The notes under the pieces are model-generated. The model was given only the letters and a program-made list of their open reading frames with translations, did no database searches and was not told where the DNA came from. From Rhodocollybia butyracea (lineage: Eukaryota; Basidiomycota; Agaricomycetes; Agaricales; Omphalotaceae): DNA of 64,000 nt. The DNA lies in NCBI GenBank assembly GCA_015501585.1, contig JADNRY010000004.1:186001-250000 (forward strand), given 5' to 3'. Shown here in pieces: positions 14,135-26,686 of the stretch; the stretch's first letter is position 1; every line of letters begins with the position of its first letter. The translations under genes and the position numbers were made by a program.

Positions 14135-14930
14135 TTAGCGGCGGAATATTTTGTGAACCCCACTAAAAAGGAAGGAATATTTGGCTCTGGTAGGTAGCCA
14201 ACGGATCACCGACGGTAAGGACCGATGGGTTGGTTCTCTTCGCTTCTCTCCAGGTGTCGAGCCCGCTTGGGAGTCTTCTCGAAAAGATGTAGGGGTAGTA
14301 CCATGGGGAATATGCACTGTTACGGAAACCGTCGACGTGGATGTAGAGCATGCATCCATATCGTCTATCATCTGTTCAAGTTCTGCATCATACAGGTCGT
14401 AGAAACATGTTGGCTCCTCCACGATGGACAGATCAGGGGAGCGGGAATCAGCGAGCTCAGAAGCAGTCCGTGTATCGTATGGAGGAAGAGAAGTAACGCA
14501 TAGCTGGTCTGGACTGATGATGGCGACTGGAGATGTTGGGAACTCAAAGATGCCACATCTAGATGAACAGATCTAAGCTTACAGATGTGACTCAAAATAA
14601 TGTAACGCACGGTGTGGATGGAGGTCCTAACTCCAGAGGAGTGATTTTCTGACGCCAATTGTGTACATATGAAAGTCTCTTTGAGGTAGATTTCACATGG
14701 TCATTGCCAAGTTTCTGAAAAGTCCTGTATATTTACAGTAAGCGTTTGAACAGCTTTCACTCAAATCTCAGGAAATTGAGTTACCCTCGAAGCATCAAAC
14801 AGAACTCCTCGTATGACCCTTCTCCGGTCGATACATGTTCCGAGTTGGCTTTCTGATCAAGGAGACTACTCCGAAAGCCATGTACTGATGAGCCAGCATC
14901 ATTATGGGATGAAAGAATGTGAGACGCCAT
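14135..14930 (-). CDS. Unrecognised three-exon gene
   Basis: Not visible as one open frame, but three exons join with exact phases: 14930-14785 (146 nt), 14724-14632 (93 nt), 14558-14135 (424 nt), total 663 nt or 220 residues. Both introns have GT donors and AG acceptors (about 60 and 73 nt). The protein starts MASHILSSHNDAGSSVHG. It has a short basic segment in exon 2 (KSTSKRLSYVHNWRQK), an acidic stretch (DLYDAELEQMIDDMDA) and a basic C-terminus. No signal peptide or membrane segment. The acidic and basic patches with a Ser/Thr/Pro-rich middle suggest a regulatory protein, but no domain is recognised. Reading continuity over 660 nt is the support. Confidence 0.5.
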
Positions 14931-15478
14931 CGCGAATGACGAAATCTATCAATGAAAGACTTGTAGGGAGTGAAGAGAATGGTGTCTAGTGCACTTTAAC
15001 GTTAAGAATGCCACCGTTGTCCTCTTATACGAGCCCATGAGGAGCGCCCCGCATTCCTCTATTAAAAGAGAACAATAACATCAAACGACACAATTGTTGG
15101 CCCCGAGAACAAAGGCAGTCGTGGATCCAAAGAGAACAAAAGAAAAAATTCGATCTACAATGATGTCCATTTTAGGAAGTCCGCGCATGTCGCGGTTCAG
15201 TTATCCTCCTTGCAAACCATAGGTACGGTATCGCTGCAATGCCCTCCTCACAAAATGTAAGTGCGGTATCCTTGCGATGCGATACCCTCATGTAGGACTC
15301 AAAGTTCTGGTCACCAGCCTTCCCGCGTGGCCAACTAAAAATGACATGATGGGGTTCAGCATTGCGTAAACTACTACATAATACGAGTCTGTCCTGGCAG
15401 GAAACTTGAAATTAAATTTATAGATCATGAAATCGAATGACTGTGGATATTTACCGATTTCCATGACGGCACAGTTCT
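14931..15478. other. Intergenic, no gene recognised
   Basis: Lies between the start of the three-exon gene and the 3' end of the NADH dehydrogenase gene. Two similar short stretches with ggtacggtatc/taagtgcggtatcc occur near 15210-15270. Nothing else noted. Confidence 0.35.
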
Positions 15479-18309
15479 TCAAAGTCGCGATAAATCTCGT
15501 CCCCACACTCCCCTGCATGGACAACTGGCATTAGCATCCCTCTGCCCGACGGTAAGCGAGATCCTCACCTGATAATCCAATCAATCATCAGCAACGCTCT
15601 TGTTCTGGTAGAGACCTGCTCATTCCAGTATATACTGCGCCATGCGTACATGGCCGCGAGGCCACCCATGAATGAATATTTCCCAAAATCAAATACGGCA
15701 GCATTTCCGATGTACGCTAGACTCCCCAAGTGGAGATATCGGAAAGGCCCAATGACAGCTTCGTCCGGTGTATCAGGAAGCTCGTTAGCTTGAAGGGTGC
15801 GCCGTTGTCGCGCGTGCTTGTTAAGTTTTTTGCCGATGTATTTACCTTGTTGAGAGGCCACTTGGGCGGTCTGGATGATGTCAATGATTAGGGGTGTACA
15901 GCATTGGAATTTGCTCGGAGTGGACGTACAGCAGGCAGGGAAGTTATCTTATTTCCAAGATCTTCTAGCAGACGGACCAGCTCGTTGAGTTCTAAGGTAT
16001 TGTCGCCGTTGGTATCATACAATTCGAATATTTCTCTGGCCTTTAATGATGGTAAGAGAAGAAACTGACGATCAACCATCCAGATACCTTGTTTACGTGA
16101 TCCCCAGCCATAGGAATTTTTGTCCTGATGCTGTTGACTGGTCCGCAAGAAAATAGTCACCGCAGGTTACTCGAGAAAAAGAAACATGGACTAACCCATA
16201 ACTTCCCATTCGTCAAAGTCAATCTTCCCGTCCTTATTTTTGTCGGCCTCTTGAACAAATTCCATGAAATGGCTGACAAGGGAAGTTTCGATCTTATTCA
16301 AGTCCGATGAGTATCGAGAACCTGACACCGCGATAAAGCCTCACCGTAGCACAGTCTCCCACAGCATAGATATCACCTAGCGGTGCTCCCTTGACGCGCA
16401 AATGTGCATCAACTTCAATAGCTTTCTTGTGAACCTGATTTGGAAGCAGATCTGTGACGCGTTTAGCAAACGGATTCATTGCTATGCCAGTAGACCATAG
16501 GGTGAAGTTCGTCGGGATGCTATGCTGTTCCATTTTACCATCTGGACCACGCGAGGAATAAATAACGCGATCGGATGTTACACCTGCGACGCTGAAGAAG
16601 AGCGATATTAGTGCATGAGGAGACTATGAAACGATCACGAACCGCGCAAGGGTGATGAGATTGACACCGTCACGCTTGAATTTTGCCTAAAACCGGGTTT
16701 ATTTGACGAAAACGCTAAGTTTAGCATATGAAGCAACGAACCTCTGCATATTCCGATATAGCTTCGGAGTACTAAGAGACTTTAGCGGCAGGTAAGAATG
16801 ACTGAAAAAGACATACCGTGTTCAGAATATGCTCTCTAGATTGTATAACATGTATTGAAACCTCCTCCCTACAGATTTTAGGGAACTTCGGGACCTTTAG
16901 GCGGACGTCTAGTAATCACAAGAAAAGATTTACATAGTTAAAAATATCCTCTTGACAAAAGTCATAGATTTCCTGGTCATTCAGTGAGAAAAAGAAGATC
17001 AACATCCTTTGGCACGTACCGCAGCAGTTTCTACCCCTGTAGGACCTCCACCACACACACTTCAGTCCGGTAAGTGTCGAGGACGTATGCTTTGGAAGAG
17101 TTTGAATTACTTACACGAAGCTAAGGAGACGTTTGCGCTCTTCGGGTGACGTGGTTGGGAGACTAGCAACTTCAAAGTTGTCTAGACGCGAAAATTCACA
17201 ACCGAGCTTGAGTAGGAGGACGCGATAATTACGACGTACCCATGATCCTTCTCCGGATAGCCTGAGCATCAGCAATTGTCTTGAGTTGGAAACAATGTTC
17301 GAGACCAGGTACACCATGTGTACTTGATGTTGAGCCAACAGCGATAACGAGTTTGTCATAGCTGCAAAAACGAAAGTTACTGAACTGTAAACCCCTTTAT
17401 GAGCAGTAGAAGACGTACGGAATGTAGACGTGCTCCTTCTGGCCGTTCATAGACAAAGTCTCGACTTCAACTAAGCGTTCATGCATGGATATATCGACGG
17501 CTTTTCCTGCAACAAAGTGACCATGGAGACGGGCTATGATTTTGCGAATGGCTGAAAGAAAATCAGCTTCCCAATCAGCCTTCAAGGCTACGGGACACAC
17601 GTTCAATAAGGGAGCGAATCTGAACAGTGCCAACAGCAGCAGCTAGACCGGTCTTTGAGTGAAAGTGGAATTTGGTCTCCAATAATGGACGTACAAGGAA
17701 GCAGGGGAGTGAATGTAGTAAATGTTTCGGCCCCGATCCTAGAATTCCGATGAGGCAGTTAGTGCATATGGCACAAGAGTAACCACTTACACGGTAACAT
17801 GGTAGTCGCCAGGATGAAGAGTTTGTAGGATGCCCATGGCCTGTGAATTTCTAGTTAATTGGACATGCCTAATCAAGACGTATATAATTACTCACACCCC
17901 ATCCTCCTCCTATGACGACTAACTTTGGTTTATCCGCAAGTTTCTTTAATTCTTCGTCTTCCTCGTCATCAACAAGCACCTTTGCAATCGGAAGATTCTT
18001 CTTTCCTCCACGTTCAGGATGCAAAGCTAGAGGATTCACGGGGACTCGGTCTATATGTCTTTCGGTATATGTAAACGCGTCGTGGATGAATATTGCGGCG
18101 GTAACGACACCGAGACCGACTACAGAAGATGCGAGAACATAGCCCGTATATTTTGCAGCATTTAGCGAACGTCGTAGGATGTTTTTCTTTGGGAGTTTGG
18201 TGCTGGCTTCAGTAGCGAATGTACGCCTGCAGAGAGGCAGAGTGGCAGATCTTGAACATCTGTAATGGAAAGAGGGTATTTTGGGTCGAACCCTGAAAAC
18301 AGGGAGCAT
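15479..18309 (-). CDS. External alternative NADH:ubiquinone oxidoreductase (type II), EF-hand form
   Basis: Single-polypeptide, rotenone-insensitive NADH dehydrogenase that faces the intermembrane space and feeds electrons from cytosolic NADH to ubiquinone without pumping protons. ATG at 18309 opens a presequence, then one TM helix (YVLASSVVGLGVVTAAIFIH). The FAD Rossmann motif KLVVIGGGWG is completed across an intron by AMGILQTLHPGDYHVT; the NADH motif GGGPTGVETAA lies near 17030. Two canonical EF-hand loops follow: DKNKDGKIDFDE (16244-16209) and DTNGDNTLELNE (16016-15981). The C-terminus has GSLAYIGNAAVFDFGKYSFM and ends R-GVWGRDLSRL after the last intron, stop at 15481-15479. About ten introns. 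The EF-hands imply Ca2+ control, as for the fungal NDE1/plant NDB class. The open frame near 17400-17633 reads through an intron (17588-17544 approx.). Looks intact. Confidence 0.93.
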
Positions 18310-21055
18310 TATTGCTCACAAAGTGAGTAGTAGAGATGCAAGAAGTGAGGAGTGACAAAACTGATGATGTCATGCGCGCTTATCGTTTTATTTTCGTTCT
18401 CGCGCTTATCCATGTTATCATTTTTTCGTCAAGAGTTGCAGAGACACTCCAAGTCCTGGGGCCTGGGGCTCTGAGCCCCAATACTTACCAAGCAATTAGA
18501 TTTACCCAGCTATTAAGTAGTAGATGATTGGACATTTTCAACGTGGCACTATTTCCCAAGACGCATTTGAGCTTAAATAAAAGAACTTGAAGAAAAATGC
18601 TCAACGGCCATGCTAGATGTTAGGATGCGACTCAGGAGTCACCAAAGACCTCCCCATCAAGTATCTGCTCTCGTTAAAAAGGAGCAGCCTAGCTGTTGAA
18701 CCCATAATTACACGGTGAGTTGAATGAACCATAGGTCCTAACACTGACTGTAAATATCTCGCAGAGCTTATATCTTGCCAAACAATGATCCCTTTCATTC
18801 CAAGGATGCCTTCCGGTCGTTGGTAAATGAACCTCGATTTTACCATGGTTCGAATACCCATGCTTCGTAATCTTCCTTGACCTTCCGTGAGCCTAAAGCA
18901 AACAGCAAAGCCTATCATAGCCGTTGAGCGGTGATAACCCTTGTGTATAGGATTCAGAAAAAGGTGTGTCGCTCTAAACAGAACGTTCCGGGCGTCTGAA
19001 TTGCTCTCCAGATTGGTAAGTCAGTCACTGAAGGAAATCACAGCTCTTCAGGTGCAACGGTGCCCATGGATATTGCATAACCACACTTATTACCTTTCAG
19101 AACCAGCCAATACTCTCAATTACACCAGTCTCTCTCACCTCGTCCTACGTGGTGTCCGGCAAGAAAAGGTGACTTCCGGTACAACGTGACCGTGACTTTC
19201 CTTTTGCCCGTAATGTTTGTTGCCCTAAACACCCCGCAAGAACCTACTTACCCACTCACTCCGAAGGTTACGTCGAAATATCAGTCTCTTTCGCTTTCCC
19301 GATACACCGGCGTCGGTCAAACGTAAGACAATCAACCCTCATTTTCTGAAAAAAAACTTGAAGCTTGCTTGTCGGACATCTCGTGCGTGCAGCATTCCTT
19401 CTGACGGGTCCTGGCAGTGACCGCCGTGAGTGTATGCACTGTCGGAGCTTTTTACGCTTCCAGTTGCCCCAGCATTTACCAAAACTCTTGAAAGAGCTTG
19501 AGAACGCTTGGGGTGATAAAGATCGCCTGATGAGCCATGTTCCGCTTAAAAAGCTGCCTCATCTGGTATGTGAGATACCGCTTTGTCCTGATCGAATCAA
19601 GATATGTTTTCGCAGACTGTATGTGTCTGATTCGCAGTGGAAGATATCCATCTTGGCGCTCGCGTTGTAGGTCCAGCAACTCCCGAAATCAGTGAAGGTC
19701 CTCCTAGCGTGCGTGTTCCGGTAATTTAGCCGTTTTTCATGCTACCTGATGGTCCACTGTAGGCTACTGAGAAAATGAGTACAGTGTATCCGCACATGGC
19801 CCTTTCAACAAACGGGCCTTGTATCTGGTAAGTTGCAATGTCTCTATGAGCCTTTATATTACGCCTATTCCTTCAGTTTAGGACTGAGGCTTCGATCCTT
19901 GGTCGATTGGTGCTTTGCTCGTTGATCTACAATCTAGCATGATGCCAATTGTAGTATACTACTTCATTGTATACTCGGATTTCTTTTTTCTTGAAGAATT
20001 AACATGCAGCTCCGTGTCACAGTTAATGCGCAAATGTGATTTGAATATTTTTTCTCCTCAATCTATCAAGTTTGACCAAGTGCCATGTATATCTTTTGAT
20101 CTCTCCAAAATTGGTAACTTTGGCCCAAATTTCGCAGACCAGTCCTTCGTTTCAGAGCGGAAGGAAGGCTTATCGGCTGTTTGCTCAGGAAATGAACTTG
20201 TTTCACTCCATCATTCCTTGGTGCTCACTTATAGTGTGGCAGGTCTTGCAATTGAGTAGCGGGTGGTGGGCGCCCATTTGTATTACTTCTTTCTGACGTC
20301 CGGGCAACCGTGTAACATCCGTTCTCCTTCCGGGGGACCACCATGCCGATCGAGAAACATTGAAGAACTTATCAAAAACAAACAAATGATGGGAGAAATC
20401 AGCATACATACAATTATCAGTGTTTACTTTCGGTTCCTTTCTGATTTGCTCTTGCGTACGCGTACCGGACTGTACCGGAGCTCGAGTATATCCCTAGGGA
20501 AGGCTATAAAATTTACAATAATAGAGTATGTAGACGTGCTTTTGAACATCAATTCGGATCTAGTACTGCACGACAGCAAAGATCCATTAGGAACAGTTCA
20601 GTAAGGATATAAAACTGGAAATATACATCGTTACTGGCCTGAACATTGGTCTGAGATGTACTCTAGCTTTCTTTCAGAGAGGTCAAGATTGCTGGATTGG
20701 AATGGAAACGATTGAAGGCTGGCTTAGCCTACCTCAAGGATTTGTACACAATCAATACTACCAGACGTGACATCCCAGTTCTAACCCATTCCTTGTGTAT
20801 CGGAAGTACAGGGTGGCACTGGGCCAGGCGAGGGCGGCGAGGGCTGTACGGTTTGTCAGTTGGAGAGCTATTAATCACACCTGAACATCGGTCTTAGTGG
20901 TTGTGGTGGGTGACCTTGTACAGGATAGTAAAAAATCCCGATGGACGGGTGTTTCCCTACAGAGACTCGGATATACTGGGACCCCGAACAAAGCCCCAAA
21001 GGAACTAACTTACAATGATACATAGATTCTGGCCAAATGAGGTCCAGATGATGGC
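18310..21055. other. Gene-poor 2.7 kb region, no gene recognised
   Basis: Short open frames exist on both strands. The frame 18918-18613 (-) has fairly protein-like composition but no start context, partner exons or known motif. AT-rich stretches and scattered stops dominate. It may hold decayed sequence. Confidence 0.35.
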
Positions 21056-22104
21056 CTACAGGCGAGGTTTGCCATGGGAAGGAAGGAATAATCTCGCCAG
21101 CTCCCGAAAGTCTTGGACCACTACATCCACTTCACCTCCCTGCTCCTTACTCTTAACATCTTCTGATTTTGCCCCATCTGTTTCTTCATCCGGACGAGGA
21201 ATGTAAATAGTTTTTAATCCAACCTTGGCGGCAGCCCGGAGGTCATAGATATGCGCAGCGACCATGGCAACTTTATGGGGTGTGTCAGAAAGTGATAGAT
21301 GCGTGAGTGCGCCCTGGTAGGTGACAGGGTTTCTGTGCATGGTAGATTTGAGGTGAATAAGTACACAAACAATAAAATACACGTACGGTTTATACGAGTT
21401 AAACAGTGCACCAGAGAATACCGCATCCCACGGAAGATCGGCGTGCTTTGCCATATCCACAAGAAGACGGATATTACCATTACTGAGGGTTGCAATGATA
21501 ACGTTCTTTTTGAGCTCGTACAGACCCGGTACGGTATCGGAATATCCTGTAGATTGAATGTGAAACGGAGCCAGGAGAAAGCGTTGTACGAACATACCAT
21601 CCAGACGATGCCATACCAAGTTCAAATGCACACGCGCTTCTTCATTGAGAACCTTTCCGACATGCTGCCATCGAGAAGAAGATAGCATGCTTTCGAGAAT
21701 CTAAGGGTCTCGGTATAAGCATCATGATAATCCGGAGGATGAAGTATGACCTCTCGATGCATAACGTCGACATTGTTACTACCACTTCCGCCTTCAGCGA
21801 TCCGGCGGCTAATCAGACGAAAGTCAGTAAAAGGAGAATAAGGGCAATTCCGATGATATACGTGTTCTCTAGGTAACCTGCTCTCCACTCATTCGCAAAT
21901 TCTTGCCAATCCTGGGCTGAATCTGTTTATGAAACTATGTTCGGCGAGCCTCGAGTGCCAATTTGTAGGTTACGAACCTGGAAGTGAGTATTTCGTTCCA
22001 AGATCGACAAGCTCCTTAGTAACTGACCCACGCCAATTTACGACGGTTCCAAAGACGTCAAATATCAGTGCTTCGACACCCTGTAAAGCAGCTGATGCAG
22101 CCAT
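21056..22104 (-). CDS. Haloacid dehalogenase, type II (HAD superfamily)
   Basis: Predicted 2-haloacid dehalogenase-type hydrolase; fungal members are cytosolic and their true substrates mostly unknown. ATG at 22104 begins MAASAALQGVEALIFDVFG. HAD motif I is FDVFGTVVNW (nucleophile Asp followed by VFGT), motif II IATLSNGNIRLL, the Lys of motif III is in FNSYKPN, and motif IV is MVAAHIYDLRAAAKVGLKT. RRIAEGGSGSNNVDVMHRE in the cap domain and LNLVWHRLDG are family signatures. Six exons with small introns read in frame; stop at 21058-21056. The 5' end and promoter of this gene lie inside a duplicated block, and a dead copy of its first exon is at 39.3-39.5 kb. Confidence 0.92.
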
Positions 22105-22763
22105 GATGACGAGGGGTAAAAGGATGGTAAGACGAACTTGAAGATGGGCACTATTGTCGATTAGTTAAAGGACAGGAAACACTGGGTCATATGTCCACGA
22201 ATAGTATGTTGTTCATTATGAGCGGCGCGCGCGATCACGCGATGACTCTGACAGAGGACTTATACCAAAACTTTATATGCATTGGCATTTTTGAGGCTGA
22301 AGGCCAAATGAGAAAGGCTCTGTTGAATCGCCGGAGTGAATAGTAGCAATTACAACTGTCTGCGATTCAACCCATTTTTTGGTAAGAAAACGGTCTCGTC
22401 CTCGAAGCCTTTTTGACAGTTCTCATGCTTGTTTGTTTCTTGGGTGACTATAGCTGAATGTTTCTTCTTAGGTTAGCTATCTATCTCGCCCCGGTCGCAA
22501 CAATGCATTTGGCACCGTTGGCGCAAACACGCCTGGCAAGGGGGAAGGGGCGCTGGAGCTGGCAGTTCTTGCAGCCCCAACATACAGAACTCATAACATG
22601 TGCTCTTCAGACTACATCCGTCCGTGGGTTTCGTTTCCAGTCTCTTTATCACAGTGCAGGGGATATCCTCAAACAAACAACAAATTCATAAGAAGTGCAA
22701 TATGGAGTTTCAGTGTTACTACATGACTGTGCCCTCGATTAGCATATAATCCCTCTCCAAATT

Positions 22764-23240
22764 CTACCTCGCATCCCCAACACAAAAAATGTCAGGAGAG
22801 TCGATGATACAGCTGACAAGTAAAGAGTTAGTAGACAAACTTGAGCAAACTGCAGTGGACGCTATCCAAAATGAAATACCTTCCAGTCGGTTCGCCGAAG
22901 GCCACGGGCAGCAGCGATATCCTTCGGGACCTGTATACTGACTATTAGCCTAGCTGATTCGAAACCGGTGGATTATAAAGACATACAGTCGGGGGGCTAT
23001 AAGTATGCAAGTGTGAGTTGAGTGTCAGTGAGCAATGTCGAGTTGGTGCACATCGGAAAAACTCACGTAGCCTGTATGACCTATGTCGCGGCACGAGAGT
23101 GTAAACAAACAAGATCATAAGATGTAGTAAAGATGCTTACAGGTATCCCCTTCAGCACGGGGCTGGGGCATACCTTGAACGACGACTTGGAACAGAAAGA
23201 GGATAGAGACAACGGTGTTGATACTGGAGAGACGGAACAT
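22764..23240 (-). pseudogene. Cysteine-rich secreted protein gene, copy A (frameshifted)
   Basis: Member of the four-copy family. ATG at 23240 begins with the shared leader MFRLSSINTVVSILFLFQVV, a signal peptide. Exons 23240-23141, 23080-23067, 22996-22987 (10 nt micro-exon), 22930-22880 and 22812-22764. Exon 4 is 51 nt against 52 in copies B and C, so the frame breaks right after the CC pair; a missing C after tgctgc would explain it. The last exon still encodes both final cysteines and a GDA-type end. A TATAAAAG box lies at 23280-23273, 33 bp before the ATG. May be a true pseudogene or a one-base sequence error. Confidence 0.7.
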
Positions 23241-23779
23241 GGCTGTTGAAGTCCTATTTACATCTTTACCAGCTTTTATACGCGAGTACCATTCCCTAGG
23301 TATGCAACCGGCAAAGGAAATATCCATATGGAGCATTAACTTACCTTCATGATCGCTGCAACCTCGGGAGGAACTACATCACATTTTGAATAAATGGGAG
23401 AATTTAAATCTATCACCCCTCCCAAACTACTTACTGCAAAAATGCAAGCTACTTGGCCCACGGAGACGGGGAATAGGTCTAGACAGTCAAGTGAACAATC
23501 TTAGGCAAAGGGAAAAAGCCGAAGTTTTGTTTATCAATGCATTTGAGCGCCAAGCTTGCTTAAATATTCCTCAATACTTCAACCTTCGTTTTGGCAAGGT
23601 TTATTCTAGTGCCAGACCCTTGGAGTTACGGCTAAACATTTGCTTGGACAGAGAAAGTATATACTTAGGTCCAGACGTTCTTGGGCACATTGAAACATTT
23701 AATGGGATGAGAAAGCCGAATATTGTTTATGCGCCAAGGAAATTGCTCATGCTTTACCTTTCGTTTTAGCATTCTATCC

Positions 23780-24050
23780 TGGTACCAAAGCCATGATTGG
23801 AACTATGGCTGCTCGGGCACACCACATCAGATACCCACCCCCGCATGCCTTGTGTTAGAAGAGGTTGGAGAAATAGGTGTGGCAACAGTAGTCGAGACCG
23901 TCTACGCAGCAAAGTTTTGTCATCGAGTTTGTTACAATCAAACTCACAAACGCCGCTTCAGTCCGGGTGAGGAGCTGACTTGCATTGGGCCGTGACTTGG
24001 AATAAGAGGAGGATGGAGAAAACAGTGTTAATATTTGACAAACGGAACAT
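23780..24050 (-). pseudogene. MFRL-leader gene, second type, copy A (decayed)
   Basis: The ATG at 24050 opens the same kind of leader (MFRLSNINTVFSILLLFQVT) as the cysteine-rich genes, with a tataaag box about 40 bp upstream. The frame stops after about 30 codons. Downstream sequence is conserved with the copies at 37.6 and 40.4 kb (ttgccacacctatttct...; ccatgattggaactatgg region) but gives no shared open frame. It is probably a second leader-sharing subfamily that has lost function, or whose exon structure I could not resolve. Confidence 0.5.
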
Positions 24051-24479
24051 GGTTGGTAAGTAGGTCTTGGTTCTCTTGGCCCGCCTTTATAGTACGTTAA
24101 TGGTTCCCTATGGTACAGGGCATATCGAAAAGGAGTCTTGCTCTGAGCGACGGGCCTTCAGTCACTACAAATTTCGGCAGAAACTACGCTGCATTTTGAA
24201 CGGAGGGTGAACCAGTGAATACATGAGAACTTAGTACTCGCTTCAGATTTCACACAGTCGGCGAGAACACCGCACAAGATTGAGGGAAGTAAAAAAAGAT
24301 GTGGAAGCCAGAGATTTTGAGTGCTATGATTTCCATCTGACTGTTTAACAAAGGATCTTTCATTGAAAACTATTGAGCAAATGCAGGTTGCAAGTTTATG
24401 TGCTGAGGGCTTCAACGTTCGGGCATGGGTAGTTCCTTGCAGTGTCTTGGCCCAGTTCTTCATATTATTGATGCCATAG

Positions 24480-25400
24480 TATTTTCTCTGTATTTTTACT
24501 GAGTTGTCGTGCTGGTTACATTGAGGGATATTTGATGCGGGATAGATAACTTGAAACGGTTAGTTGAAAGAGTTGTAGCTTCAATACTACAGTCGTGGTC
24601 GTGTGAAGAGAACTGAAACTGTTCGTACCGGGCTCGGCAGAGGCACAATTCTGCCCAGTGCCCTGGGTGCAAAGTTAACTTGATGAGCTGCAGGACGTGT
24701 TAGACTTTTGTTGGATCGCTGTGAAGACAAAGCGGACCGCCCAAGACACGCGCTAAGCCAGCGCTAACCAAAACGACTTGACGACCAAATCCTTCCCGTG
24801 CTGGCTCGCCTCAACTAACGTGATTCCTACACGAGTGGGCCAAGAAGCATGCAACTGGTTACTGGATGAATATGAATGCTCAAGATATCCGAAAGAGCTT
24901 GTTAGCCGGGGAAGTGAAGGCCACGAACGGGTCAAGGAAATTCGGAGAAGGATGGTTGATAAAGTCAGTGAGTTTTGAACCTTCTTCTGTTGCTCATCGT
25001 TATCGCTCGCAAGCTTAGCTCGGTCACCTGGTAAACGAACGAGGAAAGGATGATCGGATGAAGACGATCTTCTTCCATCCCTTTATTCACTGCCATCTTT
25101 TGCGCCGGTTCGCGCCCCTTTCTTCTTTTCTGCTACGCCGTTCTAATCCTTCTCATGCTCACGCTCAAAGACTATCTCCTCTCGGCCTCACCAGCGCCCT
25201 CTAAATAAGTCTATGAATGTCCCTTTGTCTCAAAACTTGATGTCAGTCGTTTGGACTTGAACGTTGAACACCGAAGGTTTCGTGAATCCAACCATTCGCA
25301 ACAGCTTTTGCGTTTTCCGTGCCCGTAACTGACAAAAGTCAACCTCATCCTTATCCAGAAAACACGCGTACGAATCCGAGAGGAAATCTCAAGTGGTGTC
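24480..25400 (+). repeat. Repeat module R2, copy 1
   Basis: Similar in the same orientation to 32.3-33.1 kb (for example gaggcacaattctgcccagtg versus gaggcacaggttctctcagtg; acgggtcaa...gagaaggatg in both). It is similar in inverse orientation to 36.1-36.9 and 39.56-39.96 kb. No coding content recognised, so it may be a non-autonomous mobile element or part of a larger segmental duplication. Confidence 0.6.
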
Positions 25401-26686
25401 TCAAGTGGTGTGGATTTGCAAATGGAGTCCTTTGAGGTCTTGGATTTGTCTTGGTAGAGCCGTCCATGGTGGCGGCAGGTGTATCTGGAATGGAGTTAGC
25501 TATCTTCTTTTGCAGTGAAAACGAGCAAACATCCTGCCTCTCCTCCGGATATATTACAAGCTCGAGCTTGTTTCCCTCAACAATCTACGATCTTGGTGCT
25601 TGCCCTTTGAAACTGTTCCGGTAGCCTCATATGCGGTCAGTAGGCATTGAGCGTCTGGGATTTCCGAGTCTGTCCTTTTTCGACAGTTTTGGTTCCAACT
25701 GGATTCGTTCGTGCGTGTATAGATCTAGGAAGGTTCAGCAAAGCGATGGCAGGCAAAGTGAATTCTTCGAAGGGGAGACCGACAGACATGATCTCTGAGG
25801 TTCAAGGTGTCATCCTGGGCGTGGAAGAATCATTACTTTTTCTGGGCTGCTTCTTGCTATTCTGCATGGTTGTTAAAATTTCTCCGACACTGGCAGGAAC
25901 GAGAGCAAGCATATCCCAAGGCACTTGCCTCAAGTCATACGTTACTCGACAGGAACTTCGGAAAACTGGGGGATGGTATTGATTAGTCTGAGACAGTTCC
26001 GACAATCTGGTCTCATGCGTATGCACATACACCTGAAGGTGGGTAGTTCCGAGGTTCATCAATAAGGAGAATCCGTAGGGGGTGCCGGAGTCGGAGTCCA
26101 TCGATGCGTTCAGATGTCCCAACAACTTGAATCACGTATGTGCTTCGATCAAGTAGCCGTTGAAACTTTGGCGGATGTCTTACCATCAAGAGATGCTCGA
26201 CACTGCTCGGATTTTCTTCGAGCATCACTGCACTGGTCAACTTGGATTGTTGCTTCATCTAAGGTGAAGTACGTTCAAAGCTTCAAACACTGGTCAACTT
26301 GTGTTCTTGCCTTCTTGTTTCCTGCATCCATGTACTCTAGTGTAGGTTCTCTCTCAGCTTGTAAAGTCTCGGATTTTGAGGCGGATCTCCTCGACTGTGG
26401 TGAGGTAGTAGGCAGTTGCAGCGTTGACAGAAGTGGGGTCAGTTATGAATAAAGAAGCTCATTGGGATCAACAAGTGCATGTGGGGGGCCACGGAACCGG
26501 TGGAGCTATACAGCCTCTTTGCTGAACCGCCTGCAACCACGAGGTTGTGGTCAGTGGACACGGCCGTGAGCATTTCTGCTTCCTCTGACTTTGTCAAGAG
26601 ACCGGCCCCGGCCGAGGTGAAGCTCATATAATGACGATCTTCTGTACGTCCTTGCGTCCTTGAATCAACTCTACTGTCCTCGTACC
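25400..26686. other. Intergenic, no gene recognised
   Basis: Upstream region of the VWA-domain gene. Contains the local duplication cactggtcaacttg near 26230 and 26290. No convincing coding exon. Confidence 0.35.

Larger units (their letters stand above)
22040..25400. repeat. Inverted duplication, left arm (partner 36.1-39.5 kb)
   Basis: Read on the minus strand this arm holds, in order, repeat module R2, module R1, an MFRL-leader gene remnant, a spacer, a cysteine-rich secreted gene, a spacer and the first exon of the HAD gene. The same order appears on the plus strand at 36.1-39.5 kb. Matching landmarks seen by eye include the spacer after the secreted gene (agtaacactgaaactcc versus catgacactgaaactcc; ttgaggatatcccctgc in both) and the HAD exon. 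Copies have diverged by substitutions and small indels. Confidence 0.8.

Noticed and set aside
18613..18918. Protein-like frame on the minus strand
   Set aside because: No start context, partner exons or recognisable motif; not enough to call a gene.
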